7,053 bases of DNA from an uncultured Altererythrobacter sp. (GCA_946885545.1 CAMPGP010000113.1:1-7053); one strand, 5' to 3'. Positions 1 through 5,832 are shown, numbered from the stretch's first letter. Notes: a model not told the origin generated them from the sequence alone. A program made the numbers and translations.

Positions 1-413
<413 letters not shown>

Positions 414-511
414 TTCACAAGCACTCCGTCAATCGGCGGCGCGCGTATCAGTGGTCGGGCGGGTCGGCAACGGGGAAGGTCCTTCCACGCTCCGAAGCTG
501 GCCTATCCGCG

Positions 512-1816
512 TCACTCCGCCGCTTCGCGCAGCGCGGGATCGAAGCGCCAGCTCGGCACTTCGCCGCGTTCGCGCAGGCGTGCGCTTTCCTCGGTCATGT
601 AGTCGCGGGTCATCGGGATGGCGTTGCGGTCCTTCACGTATTGCAGCTGCCAGTTGACCATATTGCCGTGGCGGAAGCTTTGCTCGGCGCCGGCGAGGTA
701 GAACAGCCACATGCGGTAGAACGTCTCGTCGTACATCGCGACGATCTCGTCCTTGTGCATGACGGTCCGGTTGTACCACTCCTCCAGCGTGTGGCTGTAG
801 TGGAAGCGCATCGCCTCGACATCCATCACCTGCCAGCCCGCCTTCTCGCTTTCGGTCACCAGTTCGGAGAGGGCCGGGATGTAGCCGCCGGGGAAGATGT
901 ACTTGCGCGTCCAGGCGTCGGTCCGGCCCGGAGGGCCCGCGCGGCCGCAGCAGTGGCTGAACATCACCCCGTCGGGCTTCAGCAGCTTGTGCGTGTGCTC
1001 GAAGAACTGGGGGTAATGAATCGTGCCGACGTGCTCGAGCAGGCCGACACTCGTGATGCGGTCGAAGTCGCCTTCCACATCGCGGTAGTCCATCAGCTCG
1101 AACTTGACCTTGTCGGCCACCCCGGCGGCTTCGGCGCGTTCCTGGCAGAAGGCGATCTGGTCGGGCGCGAGCGCCACGCCGAGCACCTCCACGCCGTACA
1201 TCTCGTGCAGGTAGAGCGCGAGGCCGCCCCAGCCGCAGCCGATGTCGAGCACGCGCATACCCTCGCACTTGCCCTGTTGCAGGTAGAGCTTGCTGGCGAT
1301 GTGCGCCTTCTTGTCCATCTGCGCCTGCTCGAGGCTGTTCGCAGGGTCGCGGTAATAGGCCATGGTGTACTGGCGATCCTCATCGAGGAAGCGCTCGTAG
1401 AGCTGGCGGGTGAGGTTGTAGGTGTGCTCGGCGTTACGGCGCGCCTTGCCGCGCGGGTTGATCCCGTCGAGCCGCGCGATCGCCCGGTCGGCGAACTTGC
1501 GTAGCGGCCCCTTCGCCGCGAGCGACGCGTCGCCCAGCCGCTTGGCGTTCATCGTCACGAACAGGATCATGTCGCGGATGTCGTGCGGCGGTTCGACGAC
1601 CAGCCACCCCCACATGTACGCTTCACCGGCCCCGAGCTGCGGGTAACGCGCGATATGCCGGGCCGCCTTGCTGTTCGTGAGCCGGATCCGGATCGCCCCG
1701 CGCGCGTCCATTCCCTCGGCCGAAGGGCCATATTCGTAGACCTTGCCGTCGTGATCGGTGACGACAAGTTTGCCGCGCTTGATCGCCTTGGTCAGGAACT
1801 TGTTGAGCAGCCACAT
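512..1816 (-). CDS. cfa: Cyclopropane-fatty-acyl-phospholipid synthase family SAM methyltransferase
   Basis: This 434-residue protein belongs to the CFA synthase family, which transfers a methyl group from S-adenosylmethionine to the double bond of an unsaturated acyl chain in membrane phospholipids. The N-terminal lipid-associated domain includes LGAGEAYMWGWL (61-72). The Rossmann methyltransferase domain carries the SAM motif VLDIGCGWGG (189-198), then VGLLEHVG (257-264), FSHCCG (286-291), KYIFPGGYIPA (305-315) and a C-terminal HYSHTLEEWY (339-348). By eye against E. coli Cfa, catalytic Glu239, His266 and Tyr317 correspond to Glu261, His288 and Tyr340. The position of Cys139 (QYSCAYW in E. 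coli) reads QYTMAYY here, so the Cys is Met152. The start at 1816 has a GGGAG about 11 bases upstream and a good promoter behind it. The product could be a cyclopropane lipid or a methyl-branched/furan-type one (UfaM-like); sequence alone cannot decide, so the symbol denotes the family only. Confidence 0.93.
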   Translation of the reverse strand: MWLLNKFLTKAIKRGKLVVTDHDGKVYEYGPSAEGMDARGAIRIRLTNSKAARHIARYPQLGAGEAYMWGWLVVEPPHDIRDMILFVTMNAKRLGDASLAAKGPLRKFADRAIARLDGINPRGKARRNAEHTYNLTRQLYERFLDEDRQYTMAYYRDPANSLEQAQMDKKAHIASKLYLQQGKCEGMRVLDIGCGWGGLALYLHEMYGVEVLGVALAPDQIAFCQERAEAAGVADKVKFELMDYRDVEGDFDRITSVGLLEHVGTIHYPQFFEHTHKLLKPDGVMFSHCCGRAGPPGRTDAWTRKYIFPGGYIPALSELVTESEKAGWQVMDVEAMRFHYSHTLEEWYNRTVMHKDEIVAMYDETFYRMWLFYLAGAEQSFRHGNMVNWQLQYVKDRNAIPMTRDYMTEESARLRERGEVPSWRFDPALREAAE

Positions 1817-1846
1817 CGGTGCGGGGTCTCCCTTGTCCTCGCAGGG

Positions 1847-1875
1847 ATTTCACCCGAGCGCTTGCCCGCTGTCAA
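1847..1875 (-). promoter_or_regulatory. Sigma70-type promoter for the CFA-like gene
   Basis: Read on the minus strand, a perfect -35 hexamer TTGACA (1875-1870) is followed by a 17-base spacer and TGAAAT (1852-1847), which matches the -10 consensus at 4 of 6 positions. Transcription would start near 1840, leaving a leader of about 24 bases that contains the GGGAG ribosome-binding site. Position, spacing and the exact -35 make this the best promoter in the window. It lies in the 79-bp region shared with the divergent DUF1801 gene. Confidence 0.55.
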
Positions 1876-1889
1876 CGCCGCGCTAATCT
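1862..1889 (+). promoter_or_regulatory. Possible weak promoter for the DUF1801 gene
   Basis: On the plus strand TTGCCC (1862-1867, 4 of 6 to the -35 consensus) is followed by 16 bases and TAATCT (1884-1889, 3 of 6 to the -10 consensus). A start 7 bases beyond the -10 would fall on the A of the ATG at 1896, giving a leaderless mRNA. That would agree with the absence of a Shine-Dalgarno before this gene. It overlaps the divergent CFA-gene promoter. The match is weak and may be chance. Confidence 0.25.
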
Positions 1890-1895
1890 ACGCGG

Positions 1896-2333
1896 ATGGC
1901 CGAGAACAAGACCCGGATCACCGAAGTCGCTCCCGAAGACTTCATCGTGGCCGTGGAGCCGGAGGCGAAGCGCGCCGATGCCAAGGTGCTGGACGCGCTG
2001 TTCCGCCGGGTGACGGGCGAGTCGGCAAAGATGTGGGGGCCGAGCATCATCGGCTACGGCGAATATCACTACCGCTACGCCAGCGGGCACGAAGGCGACA
2101 TGTGCCGGGTGGGGTTCAGCCCGCGCAAGGCGAAGCACTCGCTCTATGTCCTCGACTGCGGCGATCCGAGCGAGGAAGCCGCCTTCGCCCCGCTGCTCGC
2201 GCGGCTGGGCAAGCATTCGCGCGGCAAGGCGTGCCTCTACGTCAACAAGCTGGCCGATATCGACCTGGCGGTACTGGAAGAGATGGTCGCGCTGGGGTGG
2301 CAGCGCTCGCTGGCGAAGTACCCGAGGGGCTAG
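1896..2333 (+). CDS. DUF1801 domain-containing protein
   Basis: A 145-residue soluble protein with no signal peptide or membrane segment. It resembles the DUF1801 family (YdhG-like fold) along most of its length. Characteristic stretches are MWGPSIIGYGEYHYRY (46-61), the strand FSPRKAKHSLYVL (74-86) and GKACLYVNKLADID (110-123). The biochemical function of DUF1801 proteins is not established, and I assign none. The ATG at 1896 is the natural start: it follows the 79-bp divergent region and gives a family-typical N-terminus, but no Shine-Dalgarno precedes it. The gene is divergent from the CFA-like gene and converges on the molybdoenzyme gene. Its TAG stop (2331-2333) shares bases with the TAG stop of that opposing gene (2332-2330). 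Confidence 0.9.
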   Translation: MAENKTRITEVAPEDFIVAVEPEAKRADAKVLDALFRRVTGESAKMWGPSIIGYGEYHYRYASGHEGDMCRVGFSPRKAKHSLYVLDCGDPSEEAAFAPLLARLGKHSRGKACLYVNKLADIDLAVLEEMVALGWQRSLAKYPRG

Positions 2334-3067
2334 ACCCCTGCGTACCACTGGTAGCCGCGGTCTTCCCAGTAGCCGCCTTCGCCGCCGCCGATGCCGTCGA
2401 AGCTGGCGACCGCTTCGATCGCGGTCAGGTACTTGGCGTGCTTGTAGCCCAGTTGCCGCTCGATCCGCATGCGCAGCGGGGCGCCGTTCATCTCCGGCAG
2501 GGCCTCGCCGTTGAGGCGGTGCGCGACGATCGTCTGCGGGTGGTAGGCGTCGATCAGGTCGATGCTCTCGTAGTAGGGATCGCCGCCGAGCGTGTCGGCG
2601 CAGCGGAACACGATGTACTTCGCCTGCGGCAACAGTTCCGCGCCTTCGAGAATCGTGCCGAGCTGCGGCCCGGTCCATTCTCCGATCGCGCTCCACCCCT
2701 CGACGCAGTCGTGCCGGGTGATCTGCGTGCGCTGGGGCAGGCGGCGGATGTTCTCCATGCTCAGCGAGAGCGGATGGCGCACGAGCCCGCGCACCTCGAG
2801 TCGCCAGTCGCCGAACCCGCTCGCGAGCGCGGCACGGTAGACGTCGGTATCGACCGTGCGCGAGCCGTTGCCGCGGAAGGTGGGCGAGATCTCCGAGCGG
2901 TCGTATTCCTTGGCCAGCGCGGTGCGCGCGCCGAACAGCCGCTGCGCCTTGCGGTGCCAGTCTTCCGCGGCGTCGAGCACCGCCGCGCCAGGCTGGCTCT
3001 CGGCCACTTTCGAACACCCGGCGAGGAAGGCCGCGCCCGCGCCGACGAGGACGTTGCGGCGCTTCAT
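2330..3067 (-). CDS. MsrP/YedY-type molybdopterin-dependent oxidoreductase with Tat-like lipoprotein signal
   Basis: A 245-residue protein of the sulfite-oxidase/YedY superfamily (COG2041), which holds a molybdopterin cofactor and works in the periplasm; E. coli MsrP repairs oxidised methionine. TRHDCVEGW (117-125) contains the predicted molybdenum ligand Cys121, equivalent to Cys102 of mature E. coli MsrP, and NGAPLRMRIERQLGYKHAKYL (194-214) is the conserved cofactor-binding segment. The N-terminus MKRRNVLVGA has a twin-arginine-like motif and a hydrophobic run ending in a lipobox, LAGC (15-18), suggesting Tat export and lipid anchoring at Cys18. It is shorter than E. coli MsrP (about 330 residues), as is usual for this subgroup. 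The ATG at 3067 overlaps the stop of the upstream cytochrome gene as ATGA, with only a G-rich, poor ribosome-binding site, so translation is probably coupled. The substrate is unknown; sulfoxide reduction is only the closest precedent. Confidence 0.9.
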   Translation of the reverse strand: MKRRNVLVGAGAAFLAGCSKVAESQPGAAVLDAAEDWHRKAQRLFGARTALAKEYDRSEISPTFRGNGSRTVDTDVYRAALASGFGDWRLEVRGLVRHPLSLSMENIRRLPQRTQITRHDCVEGWSAIGEWTGPQLGTILEGAELLPQAKYIVFRCADTLGGDPYYESIDLIDAYHPQTIVAHRLNGEALPEMNGAPLRMRIERQLGYKHAKYLTAIEAVASFDGIGGGEGGYWEDRGYQWYAGV

Positions 3068-3726
3068 TCGCGGCCCCCGGTGATCATGTCGCGCAATTGC
3101 CGGAACGGGCCCGAGAGCAGCACCAGCAGGACATGGACGACGAAGAACCCCGCCAGCGCCCATGCCGTGAGGAAATGGATCGAGCGCACCGACTGACGCC
3201 CGCCCATCGCCTCGATCATCCACGACAGGTGCGGCTCCCACCCGGGGCTGATGCCCATGCCGGTCAGCACCATCAGCGGCAGCATCACGCCGAGCACGAG
3301 GCCGTAGGCCACCTTCTGGAGGAAGTTGTACTTGCCCGCCCCATGATCGAAATCGAACCGCAGGTGCGCCGCGATATCCGCGCGGATCGCGGGCCAGCGC
3401 CATTCCCTGCGCTCCGTCGCGATGTCGCGCCGGAAGTGCCGATTCGCCAGCATCGCGACCCACATGAACATGAGGCCGAGCGCAAAGGGCCAGGCCATCA
3501 GGATGTGCCAGTCGCGCGCGGCGGCGAGGCTGTAGTGGCCGGGGATCGTCGCCCAGCCGGGGAAGCGCGGCACGCTGAGCCATGCGGTGCGTGGGTCGAA
3601 GCCCCAGTCGCCCCAGTAGAGGTGCGGGTGCGCGTTCGAGATGTTGAGCCCGCTCATGAACAGCACGATCAGGCACACGAGGTTGAGCCAGTGCCACAGC
3701 CGGGTCGAGAGCGCGTGGCGCTTCAT
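3064..3726 (-). CDS. Cytochrome b561-type membrane protein (electron donor/acceptor for the molybdoenzyme)
   Basis: A 220-residue integral membrane protein of the cytochrome b561/Ni-Fe-hydrogenase b-subunit type, often annotated as thiosulfate-reductase cytochrome b subunit. Four hydrophobic helices are visible at about 12-29, 73-94, 138-158 and 185-206. The candidate haem-b ligands follow the family pattern: His12 (LWHWLN), His74 (RDWH), His184 (RSIHF) and His198 (VVHVL). It probably passes electrons between the quinone pool and the periplasmic molybdoenzyme encoded just downstream, taking the place MsrQ/YedZ has in the E. coli pair; this role is inferred from context. The start at 3726 overlaps the upstream SDR stop as ATGA, and a strong AAGGAGGG lies 5 bases before it inside the SDR gene. 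Its own stop overlaps the next start in the same way. Confidence 0.9.
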   Translation of the reverse strand: MKRHALSTRLWHWLNLVCLIVLFMSGLNISNAHPHLYWGDWGFDPRTAWLSVPRFPGWATIPGHYSLAAARDWHILMAWPFALGLMFMWVAMLANRHFRRDIATERREWRWPAIRADIAAHLRFDFDHGAGKYNFLQKVAYGLVLGVMLPLMVLTGMGISPGWEPHLSWMIEAMGGRQSVRSIHFLTAWALAGFFVVHVLLVLLSGPFRQLRDMITGGRE

Positions 3727-4514
3727 GCCGACCCTCCTTGGTTCGCGCCTTCGCGGGCAAGGTAGATCACGTCGCGCGGCTGGGCGAGGAGGTGCTGGCC
3801 GCTGTCGACGTGGAGCGCTTCCCCGCTCGCGAGCCAGCCTTGCGCGAGCCACAGGCAGGCCTGGGCGACTTCCTCGGGCGCGGTCTTGCGCTTGAGCAGG
3901 TTCAACCGGTGCGACAGTTCGGTCTCCGCCTCGCTCTGGTCGTGGCTGGCGAGGATCGCGCCCGGGGCGAGGGCGTAGACGCGATCTTCCGCGCGCGTGG
4001 TCCCCATCGCCAGCATCGGCACCGTGGCAGCGGCGGCGTGCTTGCTCATCGTGTAGCTGAAGAAATCGGGGTTGGGATTGGCGAGCTTCTGGTCGGTGAT
4101 CTGGATCACGCGCCGCCCGCCGCGCGTCTTGGCGTGCGCGAGGAAGGCCTGCGCCATGCGCGCCGGGGTGCCGGCATTGACCTGCATCGCCCGGTCGAAG
4201 GTGCGCGAATCGAGCGCGGCAACCGAGTCGGGCCGGAAGATCGATGCCGAATTCACCAGCACCCTCCAATCGCCGAGCCGCGCCGCGAGCGACCGGACCA
4301 TCGCCACCGCGGCATCGCCGTCGGCAAGATCGCAGTGCACCGTCTCGGCCGACGGCAATAGCGCCGCGAGCGCTTCCGCTTCGCGCGCCGAGTTGCCGTA
4401 GTGGATGACGACGTGCCAGCCTGCTTCGCCGAAACAGCGGGCGATTGCCGCGCCGATGCGTTTCGCTCCGCCGGTGACCAGGACCGCAGGAAAGTTGGGC
4501 TCGGCATGGCTCAT
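3723..4514 (-). CDS. Short-chain dehydrogenase/reductase, pteridine reductase (PTR1/FolM)-like
   Basis: A 263-residue NAD(P)-dependent SDR. The nucleotide-binding loop reads VTGGAKRIGAAIA (13-25); the TGxxxRIG form is typical of pteridine reductases and FolM dihydromonapterin reductase. NSASIF (88-93) replaces the usual NNAG. The catalytic set is Asp141 (QITDQ), Tyr154 and Lys158 (YTMSK). Asp in place of the classical Ser, with 13 residues to the Tyr, matches the Asp181-Tyr194-Lys198 layout of Leishmania PTR1. A C-terminal VDSGQHLL (236-243) resembles the family's GGQHL. I chose the ATG at 4514; an in-frame GTG at 4523 would add three residues, and neither has a clear Shine-Dalgarno. It is first in a three-gene operon, its stop overlapping the cytochrome start as ATGA. 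Reduction of a pterin is inferred from the active-site pattern; another carbonyl substrate is possible. Confidence 0.88.
   Translation of the reverse strand: MSHAEPNFPAVLVTGGAKRIGAAIARCFGEAGWHVVIHYGNSAREAEALAALLPSAETVHCDLADGDAAVAMVRSLAARLGDWRVLVNSASIFRPDSVAALDSRTFDRAMQVNAGTPARMAQAFLAHAKTRGGRRVIQITDQKLANPNPDFFSYTMSKHAAAATVPMLAMGTTRAEDRVYALAPGAILASHDQSEAETELSHRLNLLKRKTAPEEVAQACLWLAQGWLASGEALHVDSGQHLLAQPRDVIYLAREGANQGGSA
3732..3739 (-). promoter_or_regulatory. Strong Shine-Dalgarno of the cytochrome b gene inside the SDR gene
   Basis: AAGGAGGG on the minus strand sits 5 bases before the ATG at 3726, inside the last codons of the SDR gene. It fixes the cytochrome start and indicates that the membrane subunit is well translated in its own right, whereas the downstream molybdoenzyme has only a G-rich, poor site. 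Confidence 0.75.
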
Positions 4515-4544
4515 TGCGGGCACTCAAGCACAACGGGCCCGCTG

Positions 4545-4586
4545 CGCAAAGCAAAAGGCGCGCCGTCCGCTATGGACGGCGCGCCT
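4545..4586 (-). terminator. Rho-independent terminator of the glycine-zipper gene
   Basis: A perfect 13-bp inverted repeat (AGGCGCGCCGTCC at 4556-4568, its complement at 4574-4586) encloses a 5-base loop. Read on the minus strand the hairpin is followed at once by a T-rich run, TTTTGCTTTG. It begins 47 bases after the stop of the glycine-zipper gene on the same strand, exactly where its terminator is expected. The T-run ends about 30 bases before the SDR start. Confidence 0.9.
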
Positions 4587-4633
4587 CCCTGTTGCCGGTC
4601 CGGCTCGCGTTCAAACGGTCCGGCGAAACATGC

Positions 4634-5062
4634 CTAGCGGCACTTCAGGCTGCCACGGTCGATCTCGCGGCCGACCAGCGCGCCCACCGCGCCACCGAGG
4701 ATCGCGCCGAGGGTGCGGTCGCCGCGACCGGCGATCTCGTGGCCGGCGAGGGCGCCGACACCGGCACCGATCACCAGACCGGTCGTGCCGTTGTCGCGCT
4801 GACAGTAGTACCGACCGTCGTCACCGCGCCACATGCGCGAGTTGCGCGAAATCCGGCGCGGCTCGCGATAGCGGCCGTTGCGATCGTAGCGTCCGCGGTC
4901 GTCGCGCCAGCGGCGATCCCGGTCGTAGGACGCGTTTACGTCGCTGTGCACGGCAAACGCAGTCTGCGCGGGAGCAGTGGTCGGCACTTCCACGGCCATT
5001 GTAGGAGCGGCGGTTACGGTGAGGGTCACGGCGGCGGCGGCGAATAGTGTCTTCTTGAACAT
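4634..5062 (-). CDS. Glycine-zipper 2TM domain envelope protein
   Basis: A 142-residue exported protein. A Sec signal peptide (MFKKTLFAAAAVTLTVTAAP, likely cleaved near residue 23 after TMA) leads to a short linker, then a low-complexity Arg/Asp/Tyr-rich segment (46-75). A motif WRGDDGRYYCQRDNGTTG (78-95) follows, and then a glycine-zipper hairpin, GLVIGAGVGALAGHEIAG (95-112) and TLGAILGGAVGALVGREID (117-135). This architecture resembles the 17-kDa surface antigen/glycine-zipper 2TM proteins of alphaproteobacterial envelopes, whose exact role is usually unknown. Cys87 and Cys141 could form a disulfide. The start at 5062 is fixed by AAGGAG (5076-5071) eight bases upstream; a start 22 codons earlier is open but would precede this site and hide the signal peptide. 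It is monocistronic, with its own terminator downstream and a repeat-rich promoter region upstream. Confidence 0.92.
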   Translation of the reverse strand: MFKKTLFAAAAVTLTVTAAPTMAVEVPTTAPAQTAFAVHSDVNASYDRDRRWRDDRGRYDRNGRYREPRRISRNSRMWRGDDGRYYCQRDNGTTGLVIGAGVGALAGHEIAGRGDRTLGAILGGAVGALVGREIDRGSLKCR

Positions 5063-5090
5063 CGTTCTGTCTCCTTCCGGATGCCTTGGT

Positions 5091-5145
5091 CGAAATCTCA
5101 ACGGCCGATTTCGTTCATCGATCCACAACGCTGGATGAACGAAAT
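5091..5145. repeat. Nested inverted repeats upstream of the glycine-zipper gene
   Basis: ATTTCGTTCATC (5108-5119) and GATGAACGAAAT (5134-5145) form a perfect 12-bp inverted repeat around a 14-base loop. An alternative fold pairs the outer 9 bp and an inner ATCCA/TGGAT (5121-5125, 5131-5135). A further CGAAATC (5091-5097) is inverted relative to GATTTCG (5107-5113) with 9 bases between. The same CGAAAT core thus occurs three times in 55 bp. No T-run follows the hairpin toward either gene, so it is not a standard terminator. A dimeric-regulator operator, or an RNA structure at the end of the azoR transcript, are the two readings I consider. Confidence 0.7.
5100..5124 (-). promoter_or_regulatory. 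Possible EcfG (general stress sigma)-type promoter for the glycine-zipper gene
   Basis: On the minus strand GGATC (5124-5120) is separated by 16 bases from CGTT (5103-5100). The alphaproteobacterial general-stress sigma factor EcfG recognises GGAAC, a spacer of 16-17 bases, and CGTT, so this is one mismatch away. A start near 5093 would give a leader of about 30 bases ahead of the AAGGAG site. The motif is short and the match imperfect, so this is tentative. Confidence 0.3.
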
Positions 5146-5198
5146 TCCCCGCTCGGCGCTATGCGGCAAGGCGTGCTCGGAGGGAGCCGGATCGTTGC

Positions 5199-5795
5199 CT
5201 AGAGTTCGGCGATCTCGAGCCGTGCATCCTCGATCGCCCGGTCGCGCACTTCCGGTCCGAAGCCGATTTTCTCCGCGAGGACGAACTCGATGTCGGGCAG
5301 GCCGATGAAGGCGAAGAAATAGCGCAGGAGCGCTTCCTGATGCTCGCCCGCGCCACCGGGCTCGTAGGCGCCGCCGCGCGAGGACGCGACGATCACGCGC
5401 CGTCCGCCCGCGAGCCCCACGGGCGCGCCGTCACGATAGGTGAAGGTGACACCGGGCACGCCCAGCCGATCGAGCCAGGCCTTGAGCGCGCTGGGAATGG
5501 TGAAGTTGTACATCGGCGCGCCGATCACGATCACGTCGGAAGCGAGGAATTCGTCGAGCACCGCGCGTTCGGCGGGGAAAGCGGCCGCCATCGCTTCGTC
5601 GTGGCTGCCCTGCGGCAGGCGAATGGCGCCGGTGGTGACCGGATCGATATGCGGCAGCGGATCGGTCGCGAGGTTGCGCTCTACCAGGTTTGCGCCGGGA
5701 TTCTCGGCGAGGAGGCGGTCGACGATGGCTTGCGTCAGTTCGCGGCTGACCGAATTTTCGCCGGTGGTCGCGCTGTCGATGCGAAGGATCTGCAT
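5199..5795 (-). CDS. azoR: FMN-dependent NADH-azoreductase / quinone reductase
   Basis: A 198-residue flavodoxin-fold cytoplasmic enzyme of the AzoR (formerly AcpD) family, which uses NADH and FMN to reduce quinones and azo compounds by two electrons, and so protects against electrophile stress. Family motifs are RIDSATTGENSVSREL (5-20) for phosphate binding, PMYNFTIPSALKAWLDR (94-110) at the FMN isoalloxazine, and SRGGAY (139-144). MYNF (95-98) and SRGG (139-142) fall at the same residue numbers as in E. coli AzoR, and the length is normal. The ATG at 5795 is preceded by AGGGA about 11 bases upstream. A TATCAT (minus strand, 5825-5820; 5 of 6 to the -10 consensus) lies at the centre of the palindrome shared with the divergent HxlR-type regulator, so repression by promoter occlusion is likely. 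No clear terminator follows. Confidence 0.95.
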   Translation of the reverse strand: MQILRIDSATTGENSVSRELTQAIVDRLLAENPGANLVERNLATDPLPHIDPVTTGAIRLPQGSHDEAMAAAFPAERAVLDEFLASDVIVIGAPMYNFTIPSALKAWLDRLGVPGVTFTYRDGAPVGLAGGRRVIVASSRGGAYEPGGAGEHQEALLRYFFAFIGLPDIEFVLAEKIGFGPEVRDRAIEDARLEIAEL

Positions 5796-5807
5796 GGTTC
5801 TTGGATT

Positions 5808-5832
5808 CCCTGGTTACGAATGATAACTAGGG
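5808..5832. promoter_or_regulatory. Palindromic operator between azoR and the HxlR-type regulator
   Basis: CCCTGGTTA (5808-5816) and TAACTAGGG (5824-5832) form a 9-7-9 inverted repeat with one mismatch per arm pair (8 of 9). It fills most of the 42-bp gap between the two divergent start codons. Its centre coincides with a TATCAT -10-like element for azoR on the minus strand and with GATAAC (5822-5827) on the plus strand. A homodimeric winged-helix regulator bound here would block both promoters. The palindrome is seen directly; the binding protein is inferred. Confidence 0.6.

Noticed and set aside
474..486. GGAAGG-T-CCTTCC inverted repeat after the CFA-like gene, considered as a terminator
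   Set aside because: A usable hairpin has only about 4 bp of stem and no T-run follows on the minus strand.
414..511. Possible argG promoter (TTGCCG-type -35 in the 98-bp gap)
   Set aside because: The best pairing with a -10 element matches only about 2 of 6 consensus bases, too weak to list.
641..1504. Plus-strand open frame of 287 codons opposite the CFA-like gene
   Set aside because: It is entirely antisense to a gene with full motif support. It lacks stops because of GC-rich codon usage, and no family is recognised.
1872..3017. Minus-strand open frame of 381 codons across DUF1801 and the molybdoenzyme
   Set aside because: It is out of frame with the molybdoenzyme and antisense to DUF1801, with shadow-frame composition and no motif.
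1583..3196. Long plus-strand open frame of 537 codons spanning the CFA, DUF1801 and molybdoenzyme region
   Set aside because: It runs antisense to two well-identified genes and out of frame with the DUF1801 gene. Its translation is Arg/Ala/Gly-rich with no recognisable domain, as expected from a GC-rich shadow frame.
5063..5128. Earlier in-frame start for the glycine-zipper gene (22 extra codons)
   Set aside because: It would put a charged stretch before an obvious signal peptide and place the strong AAGGAG site inside the coding region.
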